NCBI GenBank assembly: GCA_027335515.1
Contig: DAHWHT010000075.1
Coordinates: 1 to 14,766 of the forward strand
Source of the DNA: Clostridia bacterium
GTDB taxonomy: Bacteria; Bacillota_E; RBS10-35; JAJYVN01
Direction of reading: 5' to 3'
Length of the DNA: 14,766 nt
Every line of letters starts with the position of its first letter. The first letter of the stretch is position 1. The notes under the pieces were generated by a model that worked only from the letters and a program-made list of their open reading frames with translations, ran no database searches and had not been told where the DNA came from. Position numbers and translations under genes: made by a program. Positions 1 to 6,287 of this stretch are shown in pieces.

Positions 1-718
1 GCACCCAGACCGGTGCCGCCGCCGAAGCATCCCGGCGAAATCCCGGCGCGCGCACCACCCGCGCGCCGACCAACCGCCCCGCCAAACGGCCGTCGACGTA
101 GATGTGGTCGATGGCCTTGGGGGACACGCCGGCCGTGTCCATCGTCGGCGCCGCCCCGCCCCCGGCCTCGACCATGGCGTTGACGAAGCCGCGCGCGGCA
201 AGGCACCCGTGGACATCCTCCGCCAGGGGTGCGTTGAAGTCCCCGAGCACCACCGTGGGAACCGCGCCGTCCAGCGAATCGAGGTGCCCAACGAGGCGCT
301 GCGCCTCCAGCCGCCGCATGGCCCGATCCTTCGGATGCAGGTGGATGTCCACCACCCAGAGGCGCGCGTCGCTCCATTGCAGCAGGGCCGCGCCGGCGCA
401 GCGACTGAAGGCCGCCTGCCCCCCGTCCGGACCGGCGTGGGCGTAGACACGGCTCTCGAGGATCGGCCGGCGCGACAACACGTAGCCGGGGTAGGCGGTG
501 GGAGAGGGGAAGGCGGCCAGGTGGCATCCCAGCCGCCGCGCCAGGGCCCGCATGGTCGCGTGGTCCGGACCTTCCTGCAGGGCCAGGACATCGCAGGCAA
601 GGCTGGCAAACACGTCCGCAAAGTGCTCCACCGTGCGGGCGGCATCCGCAAGGTCGGCGCGGGCACGCTCCGACGGAAAACCGCTCAGCCCAAGGACGTT
701 GTAGGCGCCGATCCGCAT
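1..718 (-). CDS. Endonuclease/exonuclease/phosphatase (EEP) family protein, cut by the left window edge
   Basis: The minus-strand frame from ATG 718 stays open to position 1, giving 239 residues with the C-terminus outside the window. It starts MRIGAYNVLGL and carries the EEP fold motifs in order: YN (6-7), ALQEG with metal-binding Glu49, SRRPIL (82-87), VVDIHLHP (122-129), GDFNA with Asp160/Asn162, and IDHIYV (203-208). The final catalytic Ser-Asp-His segment of the family would lie just past the edge, after APVWV. The family uses Mg2+ to hydrolyse phosphodiesters or phosphomonoesters (DNA, lipid or nucleotide substrates), and the substrate cannot be told from sequence. The start is supported by GGAGG nine bases upstream. 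No signal peptide is seen, so a cytoplasmic location is likely. The start lies inside the end of the upstream methyltransferase frame, so the two genes are probably co-transcribed. Confidence 0.85.
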   Translation of the reverse strand, partial: MRIGAYNVLGLSGFPSERARADLADAARTVEHFADVFASLACDVLALQEGPDHATMRALARRLGCHLAAFPSPTAYPGYVLSRRPILESRVYAHAGPDGGQAAFSRCAGAALLQWSDARLWVVDIHLHPKDRAMRRLEAQRLVGHLDSLDGAVPTVVLGDFNAPLAEDVHGCLAARGFVNAMVEAGGGAAPTMDTAGVSPKAIDHIYVDGRLAGRLVGARVVRAPGFRRDASAAAPVWV

Positions 719-1629
719 CCCCCGCCGCCTCCATTCACCGAGCCGGTGCGCGGCGGCCCTGCGTGGCACCGGGAGCCGTCGGGCGGCGTTTCCCCGGACT
801 CGACGTTCGCGGGTCGGGACGCGATCAGGGTGAAGGTCAGCGGCACGGCTGGCACCCCCTCGGGGAAACGAAAGCGGCGAACACTCTCCCGATCGTCGCC
901 CACGGCCGCCAACCACGGAAAGCGCCGCCACCCGGCCCACGGGTGTTCCCGGAGCGATTCCAGCCGCAGCCCCTGGCGCAACAGCGCGGTCACGATCTCG
1001 CCGAGGCCGTGGTTCCATTCATGGGCGCGCTGGTGGGCAACGGCGCCTGCGGCGTCGGTGTATGTGTGGGGGGAGTCGCCGACCCAGGACGCGGCGGTTT
1101 CGAAGTAGCCCTCCCGCACCACCAGCCGATCCTCGGCGAGCATCCAGGTCAGCGGATGGCCGTCGTGCACGTACAGGAGGCCACCCGGCGCCAGCAGCGC
1201 CCCGACCTGCTCTGCCCAGCGCTCCACGCTTGGCAGCCAGCACAGGGAGCCCTCGCTGACAAACACCACATCAAACCGGGCGCCGCCCAGCGCAGCGGCC
1301 GCCTCCTGCACATCCGCGCACACAAAGCGGGCGCGATCCGCCAGCTGCGCGCGGACCGCAAGGTCCCGCGCGGCATCCACCGCCGCCGCCGAAAAGTCGA
1401 GGCCGGTCACCTGGGCACCGGCCCTGGCCCAGGCGAGCGTCTCCAGCCCCAGGTGGCACTGCAGGTGCAGCAGCCGCAGGCCGCGGACCGCACCAATCGC
1501 CTCCAGCGCGTCCGGGCTGGGACCGGGCTGCGCACGCAGCCAACCCTCGACATCGTAGAACCGCGACTGCAGATGGATCGGCACCCGATCGTTCCAGTTG
1601 GCCCGATTCGCCTCCAGCCGCTCGTCCAC
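685..1629 (-). CDS. Class I SAM-dependent methyltransferase
   Basis: The protein has 314 residues from GTG 1629; an adjacent GTG at 1632 is an alternative. An AGGGGGG run ends seven bases before 1629, and the longer frame upstream reads as Arg/Pro-rich non-protein. The N-terminus (RLEANRANWNDRVPIHLQS) and the glycine-rich SAM motif LLHLQCHLGLET (53-64), followed by VTGLDFS with acidic Asp78, identify a Rossmann-fold methyltransferase of the Methyltransf_11/25 type. A later strand DVVFVSEG and the segment LLAPGGLLYVHDGHPL fit motifs II-III. The substrate is unknown. The fold ends near LIASRPA, but the frame continues for 40 more low-complexity residues (Gly/Pro/Ser/Thr) and overlaps the next gene by 34 bases. 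Either the native stop was lost or this tail couples translation of the EEP gene. Confidence 0.85.
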   Translation of the reverse strand: MDERLEANRANWNDRVPIHLQSRFYDVEGWLRAQPGPSPDALEAIGAVRGLRLLHLQCHLGLETLAWARAGAQVTGLDFSAAAVDAARDLAVRAQLADRARFVCADVQEAAAALGGARFDVVFVSEGSLCWLPSVERWAEQVGALLAPGGLLYVHDGHPLTWMLAEDRLVVREGYFETAASWVGDSPHTYTDAAGAVAHQRAHEWNHGLGEIVTALLRQGLRLESLREHPWAGWRRFPWLAAVGDDRESVRRFRFPEGVPAVPLTFTLIASRPANVESGETPPDGSRCHAGPPRTGSVNGGGGGCGSAPTTSLG

Positions 1630-1800
1630 CACCGCACCCCCCTGCGCCGCCGCCGCCAGCCGGTGTGCACCGCGGCCCCGCGCCCTGCTTCGCGGCGTCC
1701 AACCCCATACCTCCGGCCGGGACCCGCCTGCGGCCCAGTGGACTCGGACGCCCGGACCGGGCCTGGCCCGGCGACACCACACGGGTCCGCCACGTTGCGC

Positions 1801-1818
1801 TTGTGTTAAGTTTCACAA
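1801..1818. promoter_or_regulatory. CRP/FNR-family-type dyad, site 1 (TTGTGTTAAGTTTCACAA)
   Basis: This is an 18-bp dyad of form TTGTGT-N6-TCACAA, one mismatch from a perfect TGTGA-N6-TCACA CRP-type operator. It sits in locally AT-richer DNA between divergent genes. A TATAGC hexamer at 1857-1862 would put a plus-strand start near 1869, leaving this site centred about -60, a class I activator position. That promoter has no recognisable -35, as expected if it is activator-dependent. Site identity is inferred from consensus only. Confidence 0.5.
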
Positions 1819-1935
1819 AGCGACGCCAGAGTGCGTCAGAGCTCGCTTGCGCGCGATATAGCGCCGTTCCACGTGGTATTCGCAACCCTGAGCCCACAGG
1901 GCGCCGCCCGTGCCGGCCCACCGGAGCGGACCTGC

Positions 1936-1953
1936 TTGTGACGTCATTCACAA
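1936..1953. promoter_or_regulatory. CRP/FNR-family operator, site 2 (TTGTGACGTCATTCACAA)
   Basis: Perfect TGTGA-N6-TCACA with one further matching base on each side (TTGTGA ... TCACAA). This is the textbook CRP consensus. It overlaps the -35 and spacer of the promoter for the zinc-finger gene, so bound regulator would be expected to repress. Its half-sites match those of site 1, 135 bp away centre to centre (about 13 helical turns), which would allow cooperative binding or looping. Confidence 0.6.
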
Positions 1954-1964
1954 CCGGCTATGCT
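1936..1964 (+). promoter_or_regulatory. Sigma-70-type promoter of the zinc-finger gene
   Basis: TTGTGA (1936-1941), a 17-bp spacer, then TATGCT (1959-1964); each hexamer matches four of six consensus bases. The predicted start near 1971 gives a leader of about 24 nt that contains the ribosome-binding site AAAGGAG (1978-1984) before ATG 1995. The -35 lies within CRP-type site 2. Confidence 0.55.
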
Positions 1965-1994
1965 GCCTACGTTCCACAAAGGAGTTGCGCGGCC

Positions 1995-2258
1995 ATGACG
2001 ACCCAAACCGGCTTCGAGGCGCGAGAGGCCCAAGAAGCGACCCGCTGCGCCTGCGGCGGACGCCTGAGCTACGCGGTGGTCCACCGCTACGCCTTCACCG
2101 ACGACTACGGACGCGGTGTGGAAGTGCACAACGTTCCCGCTGCGGTCTGCGAGCGCTGCGGCGATGCGGTCATCGAACCGACCGTGGTCGCCGAGATCAG
2201 CTCCCGCCTCACGCGTGAGTTCTTCGTCCCCCGGCACCTCAACCTGGCGGCGGACTGA
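1995..2258 (+). CDS. YgiT-type zinc-finger protein (antitoxin-like)
   Basis: The protein has 87 residues; ATG 1995 is set by AAAGGAG ten bases upstream. The layout is that of YgiT-type zinc fingers, the N-terminal module of MqsA-like antitoxins: an early cysteine pair (Cys18/Cys20 in RCACGG), a linker with a VHNVPA strand, a second pair CERCG (Cys52/Cys55), and a short C-terminal VIEPTVVAEISSRL helix. The module binds zinc and, in known systems, pairs with a small toxin such as MqsR, HicA-like or DUF4258 proteins. No toxin ORF is adjacent and there is no HTH domain to bind DNA. The first pair is spaced C-x-C rather than the usual C-x2-C. It is a single-gene unit downstream of its own promoter and two CRP-type dyads. 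The family call is good, but a role as an antitoxin is only inference. Confidence 0.8.
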   Translation: MTTQTGFEAREAQEATRCACGGRLSYAVVHRYAFTDDYGRGVEVHNVPAAVCERCGDAVIEPTVVAEISSRLTREFFVPRHLNLAAD

Positions 2259-2322
2259 GGCCCCCACCCCGTCCAACCCGCAATGCCGCCGTCCCTCCCC
2301 CCCAGTGCCTCCACCGCGCCTG

Positions 2323-2356
2323 CCACACCCGCGCGGCGGGATCCGCGTGGGTGTGG
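2323..2356. terminator. Strong GC hairpin downstream of the zinc-finger gene
   Basis: The arms CCACACCCGCGCGG and CCGCGTGGGTGTGG form 14 pairs (one of them G-T) around a six-base loop, 65 bp after the stop. No U-tract follows on either strand. Its position between converging genes suggests a U-less or bidirectional terminator. Confidence 0.5.
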
Positions 2357-2658
2357 TCGGGCCGGGCGGACGCCGCGGGACCACCCGGGAACCGCACGGC
2401 CGACCACCCAAGCCCGGCGCGGTCCACCCCTGGCAGCGGCACGCCGGCCGACACGAGTGGGGATGCGCCAGGCCAGCGAATGGCCGTGAGGGCCGCGGTG
2501 GGCGGGCCGATGGCACCGGCGCGCTGGACTGCCACCGGCGGACGCTTCGCCGGCACGGACGACGCGGCATCGCTTGGGCGCAGCAGCCCAGGCCAACCAC
2601 GGCCCCACGACGACGCCAGTCCGCCCCCGGCCTGCCGCGACGGCAACTGCCCGAAGCA

Positions 2659-2678
2659 CGCCTTGGCCTGGGAAGGCG
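2659..2678 (-). terminator. Hairpin just downstream of the membrane-protein operon
   Basis: CGCCTT / AAGGCG arms with an eight-base loop, 20 bp past the stop of the last membrane gene on the minus strand. There is no clear U-tract, so the terminator role rests on placement. Confidence 0.35.
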
Positions 2679-2697
2679 CCCTCTCGCCCGCCCCCCC

Positions 2698-3987
2698 TCA
2701 CCGCGCCTGGGCGGCACCCGCCCCCGCGCGATACCAGGCGCGCACCACCACGGCCTGCGCCACCGCCACACCCAGGGCCCCGACCGCCAGCAGCGCGGCT
2801 CCCAGGCGCACCAGCCCCCAGGCCGAAACCGCCAAACCGATCGCCGTCAGCGCGCAGCCGCACCCCAAGACCCCCAGGAGAGCAAAGCCCCGACCGCGCG
2901 GGAACAGAGCCTCCGTCTTGGGCACCCGGCCCTGGCGCTTGGCGGAGACGGACGCATCGAGTGCGGCCATGAAAGGCAGGATCTTTTGCAACTGCCCGAC
3001 GATTAACAGCGACGGACCCGCCATGATGCCAAGAAAGGCCCCGGCCAGAGCCAGGCCCGGGGAAGCCCGGCCGGCGATGGCGGTAACGGCGGCGCTCGCG
3101 CCAAGCCAGAGGGCCGCCGCCGCCGCCGCCACGCACCAAGCCGCCGGCTCGCGGTGCGCCTGGCGCCCGTGGTGCACGATGCGGAGGATGTCGATCCCCC
3201 ACAGCCCCAGCCCAGCCCAGACGGCCAGGGCGCCCGGTAGATCCGGCACCAGCGCCGCCGGGGCCACCAACAACCAAAGGGCACCGCCCCCGACCAACGC
3301 CAGGGCAGTCCAGGCGGTCCCGCGCCCGCCCTCTTTGGGTGTGGCCGCGAAAAACGGCGCCAACTGATAGCCCGCCCCCATGATCGTCAGGCCGAACCAC
3401 CCGGCCAAACCCGCGCCGGCATGCATCCAGGGCAGGACCCGGGGCGCCGAAACCAGATGGTTTTGGGCCAGAGCCAACCACGGCCCGAGCACCGCGACGA
3501 CGGCCAGGAACGCCACGCCGCCCCCCAGACCGGCCCCGACCGGACCGCCGCCCCCGGACCCGCCGCTGCGCCCCCGCAACCGCACCGCAGCGATGTGCGC
3601 CGCGAAACCCAGCAGGGCGCACCCGGCGGCCGCACCGCCGAAGGCCACCCAGGCGGGACGCCCCAGGGCCCAGCCGGCCAGGAACACCCAAACACCCGCC
3701 GCATACAGCCAGAAGATGACGGTCGGCAGGCGCGACGCCGGCAGCGACCGCCCCAAGACCACCGGCACCAACTGATAGTTGGCGCCCATCATCGCGGGTG
3801 TGACCCAGCCGAGCACGCACAGGTGCAACAGCAGGATGCCGCCTGCGCCGGGGGGCAGCGCCATGGCCCGCGGGTCCAGCGCCAATGCCAGCCCGAACGC
3901 GACAAAACCCACGAGCGCCAGGATGAAAAAGCGCACCGGCACCACGCTGGCGGGGCGGAGGCGGAACTGCGGCGCCAGCATCGCCAT
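2698..3987 (-). CDS. Polytopic membrane protein, heme-copper oxidase subunit I-like (paralog A)
   Basis: The protein has 429 residues with about 12 predicted transmembrane helices. The motif GW-x6-G-x2-Y-x-L-x-P occurs as GWVTPAMMGANYQLVP (60-75) and GWFGLTIMGAGYQLAP (196-211). A degenerate third copy ends VGQLQKILP (330-338). Spacing of 127-136 residues implies three repeats of about four helices, the pseudo-threefold plan of cytochrome oxidase subunit I. His55 and His189 precede copies 1 and 2 and could be heme or metal ligands, but the full six-histidine set of a real oxidase is not evident. No CuA subunit or cytochrome c gene is nearby. Likely roles are heme, quinone or NO-related redox chemistry, or a non-catalytic paralog. 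It lies 63 bp downstream of paralog B. ATG 3987 has a GAAGGGGG upstream; ATG 3981 is an alternative. Confidence 0.75.
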   Translation of the reverse strand: MAMLAPQFRLRPASVVPVRFFILALVGFVAFGLALALDPRAMALPPGAGGILLLHLCVLGWVTPAMMGANYQLVPVVLGRSLPASRLPTVIFWLYAAGVWVFLAGWALGRPAWVAFGGAAAGCALLGFAAHIAAVRLRGRSGGSGGGGPVGAGLGGGVAFLAVVAVLGPWLALAQNHLVSAPRVLPWMHAGAGLAGWFGLTIMGAGYQLAPFFAATPKEGGRGTAWTALALVGGGALWLLVAPAALVPDLPGALAVWAGLGLWGIDILRIVHHGRQAHREPAAWCVAAAAAALWLGASAAVTAIAGRASPGLALAGAFLGIMAGPSLLIVGQLQKILPFMAALDASVSAKRQGRVPKTEALFPRGRGFALLGVLGCGCALTAIGLAVSAWGLVRLGAALLAVGALGVAVAQAVVVRAWYRAGAGAAQAR

Positions 3988-4050
3988 CCCCCTGCGCCCC
4001 CTTCACCCGATGGCCGGGCGGGTTCGGCGGCGGCGACCGCAGCCGCGCCC

Positions 4051-5292
4051 TCAGGCTCGCTGCACCTGCAGCATGTTCCAGGCCAGCGTCCCGTAGCCGA
4101 TCAGCCAGGCGATCGCCCCGCCGCGTTCCAACCCCGGCACCTGGAAGGCCACGCCCGCCGTCAGCAGCAGCCCCGCGGCCATGATCCCGATCGACCCCAC
4201 GTTGGCCTGCCGTTCCCGATACATCTCGCGCAGGAGCGGCACGCGGCCGCGGCCGGCGCGGGCGCCGTAATGGCGGTACCATACCAGGAAAGGGACGATC
4301 TTGTAGGTCTGGCCGCCAACCAGGCAACCCAGCCAACCGACCAGCGCCAGCACCACCAGGGCCCCGTGCCCAAGGTGGACGATGCCGGCGAGGTCAAGCC
4401 AGACGGCAACCGCCGTGAGGCCGAGGTAGGCAAACCCGGCCGCCGCCAGGCGCAGCCCGACGTCCAGGGCCCGGCGGCGAGCGCGCAGCAGACGGACCTG
4501 ATCGCGCAGGAACACCGCGACCGCGCCCAACGGTATGAGCGCCACGAGGGCAATCCAAGCCGGCGGCCAGCCCAGGCCGCTGACCACGACCAGGGCCAGG
4601 ATTCCACCGGAAAAGCCGGTCAGCACCCAGAGGCCGCCATCGGCATGCGCGTCGTGCGAGAGCGCGAACATGGGCGTCAGGTGGTAGGAGACCCCCATGG
4701 CCAGGAGGGTCACCCAGCCGGCCAATGCAAACAGCAGGTGGGTCGGCACCAGATCCGGCAGGGGATACCCCCAGCGCCAATCGGTGGCCAGAAGGAGGCC
4801 GATCACCGCCACCCCGAGGAGGTAGGCCGAAGCGAGGAGGAAAAAGCCGCGTGTGCCGCGCCCCGCGCGGGCCCGGAGCGCCGTGACCGCGATCTGCACG
4901 GCATACGCCATCAGGGCCAGGGCCACGGCAACGGCCCCACCGACCAGCAGCCCGGTGCGCACCAGCCAAAAGCCGACGACCATCGCCAGCACCCCACCGA
5001 CCAGCAGCGGGTAGCCGGCGCGCGCCAGGCGTTGGCTCGCCAGCGGCACCTCGAGCACAACGGGCACCAGTTGGTAGGTGGCCCCCACGATCGTCATCGC
5101 GAGCCAACCGAGCGTGAACATGTGAGTGACGGCCAGCGTCGTCGGGTCCCCCATCGGATGGGCGAGCAGTGCCGGTCCCCAGACGAGCAGCGCCAACCCG
5201 CCGAGCAGCGCGGCCACCATGCCCGTCCCCATGTGCCACAGCGGCAGCCGGGCATCCGGCGCATGCCGGGTCGACATACCGGGCACGACCAT
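4051..5292 (-). CDS. Polytopic membrane protein, heme-copper oxidase subunit I-like (paralog B)
   Basis: The protein has 413 residues from ATG 5292, chosen because GGAGG lies five bases upstream; the 17 extra in-frame residues before it are basic and not membrane-like. It has about 12 hydrophobic helices. The motif is clearly threefold: GWLAMTIVGATYQLVP (62-77), GWVTLLAMGVSYHLTP (192-207) and GWLGCLVGGQTYKIVP (319-334), at 130 and 127 residue spacing. A histidine precedes each copy (His57, His185, His306/His309). It aligns with the downstream paralog through the same blocks, including GQ-x2-KI-x-PF. Paralog B keeps the third GW and its histidine, which A has lost, so B is the better candidate to bind a cofactor. 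The family resembles COX1/cbb3 subunit I-like membrane proteins annotated without function. A dyad (5354-5369) lies 62 bp upstream. Electron-transfer or respiratory roles are inference. Confidence 0.78.
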   Translation of the reverse strand: MVVPGMSTRHAPDARLPLWHMGTGMVAALLGGLALLVWGPALLAHPMGDPTTLAVTHMFTLGWLAMTIVGATYQLVPVVLEVPLASQRLARAGYPLLVGGVLAMVVGFWLVRTGLLVGGAVAVALALMAYAVQIAVTALRARAGRGTRGFFLLASAYLLGVAVIGLLLATDWRWGYPLPDLVPTHLLFALAGWVTLLAMGVSYHLTPMFALSHDAHADGGLWVLTGFSGGILALVVVSGLGWPPAWIALVALIPLGAVAVFLRDQVRLLRARRRALDVGLRLAAAGFAYLGLTAVAVWLDLAGIVHLGHGALVVLALVGWLGCLVGGQTYKIVPFLVWYRHYGARAGRGRVPLLREMYRERQANVGSIGIMAAGLLLTAGVAFQVPGLERGGAIAWLIGYGTLAWNMLQVQRA

Positions 5293-5353
5293 GGCCCCCT
5301 CCCGCGACGCACGCGCCGCGACCCGAGGGTAGCGCACCCGCAAGGCACACCGT

Positions 5354-5369
5354 GGTGACCCCGGTCACC
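5354..5369. promoter_or_regulatory. Operator-like dyad GGTGACC-CC-GGTCACC
   Basis: A perfect 7-bp inverted repeat around two central bases, with CACC/GGTG flanks that extend the symmetry after a two-base bulge. It sits in the 99-bp gap between the small ORF and paralog B, about 62 bp before the paralog B start. No convincing -10/-35 is visible beside it. It may be a regulator site for the membrane-protein pair. Confidence 0.4.
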
Positions 5370-5391
5370 GGTGCACGGCGCGCCCGGACGC

Positions 5392-5652
5392 TCAGGCGGT
5401 CCACCAGCCCGCCCCACCGGCGACGCGCCGCGCCAGCGCCTCCGCCCCGTCCAGCGTCAGGCAGAGCCGGGCGCGCCGGCCGTGGCGGCAGGCGGCCCTG
5501 AGCAACGCCAATACCGCGAGGCAGCGCCCTCGGCCGACCGCGACCGCCCCGCCGCGCCCCGCATACCGAACCACACCCACCACCCCGGACGGCCAATGCG
5601 CCGCCGCGAGGTCGCTCACCACGTAGCAGTCTGCGCCCCCCGCCGAGGCCAT
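5392..5652 (-). CDS. Small protein of unknown function
   Basis: An 86-residue frame, ATG 5652 to TGA 5392. I do not recognise a family. Coding is supported by third-position G/C in about 78 of 86 codons, a varied amino-acid mix (Asp, Cys, Tyr, Trp) unlike the Arg/Pro-rich shadow frames around it, and its position 99 bp upstream of paralog B on the same strand. A central segment VVGVVRYAGRGGAVAVGRGRCLAVLALLRAACRHG suggests a beta-hairpin followed by a helix, and there are four cysteines. The upstream sequence is only a G-rich run (GGGGGCGGGG), so the start is uncertain. It may be the first gene of the membrane-protein operon, but the dyad in the gap could also mark a separate unit. Confidence 0.55.
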   Translation of the reverse strand: MASAGGADCYVVSDLAAAHWPSGVVGVVRYAGRGGAVAVGRGRCLAVLALLRAACRHGRRARLCLTLDGAEALARRVAGGAGWWTA

Positions 5653-5917
5653 CCCCGCCCCCGCCAGGCGGCCCGATTGCCTGCCCGCCCACAGGCCCGC
5701 CGCCGGGACCGCGTCACTCTACGGCCGAGACACTCTGGATGTTCCCGGGTACGCCGCCAAACGCGCGGCGGGTCATCCACCCACCCCGGTCCAAGCCCTG
5801 ACCGGAATTGGCACGGCGGGGCTGGCGGCGAGGGCGACATCGCGCCTGCCCGTCGGCCGACGTGCAGATCCGGCGGCACGGATCGGAGGCAGGCGCAACG
5901 AAGAACGCCGAACGGAC

Positions 5918-5936
5918 GGGTGGGTTGGACCCGCCC
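5918..5936. other. GC hairpin GGGTGGGT-tgg-ACCCGCCC
   Basis: An eight-pair stem (one G-T pair) with a three-base loop, in the gene-free region. It is not a tRNA T-arm, because the TTC loop and acceptor stem are missing. Function unknown. Confidence 0.3.
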
Positions 5937-6168
5937 AGGTTGCGGACACCCGCACCCGACGGCGTCGTTGGCGGCGGGTCGCGCCCCGTGGCCGTGCCGA
6001 CCGTCGCAAGGGTGCGGCCACCCCGCACCCCGCGTCGACCTCAAGACCGCGACGCACCGGACGCGGCCAACGACCCAAGACACGGCATGCGGTCGGGCCG
6101 GGGCGACACGGCGCCGAAGAACGCCTTGGTTCATCGCCTGCCGTAGCCGTTTTCCGGGCGCGCAACCG

Positions 6169-6183
6169 CCGCCCGAGGGGCGG
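6169..6183 (-). terminator. Possible terminator hairpin of the substrate-binding protein gene
   Basis: CCGCCC-gag-GGGCGG, six pairs, about 105 bp downstream of the substrate-binding protein stop. There is no U-tract. Weak call. Confidence 0.25.
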
Positions 6184-6287
6184 ACCGCACCCGCGCCTGC
6201 CCGCGCCGGCACGCAGGCGCATCGCTCCCCCCTCGGAACACCTTGCCCTGTGCCGGACCCACGTTCAGAACCGAGGCCGCAGACACC

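Larger units (their letters stand above)
2259..2697. other. Convergent intergenic region, no gene seen
   Basis: These 439 bases lie between the ends of the zinc-finger gene (plus) and the membrane-protein operon (minus). All open frames here read as Pro/Arg/Ala-rich strings without family features. The only structure I can support is two hairpins (2323-2356 and 2659-2678), one near each gene end. Confidence 0.6.
5653..6287. other. Long intergenic region without a convincing gene
   Basis: These 635 bases lie between two minus-strand genes. Frames on both strands are Arg/Pro/Gly-rich and lack any family motif. Two hairpins (5918-5936 and 6169-6183) are the only structured elements noted. A short CACTCT direct repeat lies near 5715-5738. 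Confidence 0.55.

Noticed and set aside
763..1809. Long plus-strand frame opposite the methyltransferase
   Set aside because: Arg/His/Pro-rich antisense shadow; the minus strand encodes a clear methyltransferase with family motifs.
2105..4336. 743-residue minus-strand frame over the membrane genes
   Set aside because: Gly/Arg/Ala-rich shadow in a different frame from paralog A, without any domain.
5880..6028. Possible tRNA: the minus-strand frame reads GGSNPPV, a phrase often seen in false translations of tRNA genes
   Set aside because: The supposed T-arm lacks the TTC loop, and no acceptor stem, D-arm or anticodon arm can be drawn around it.
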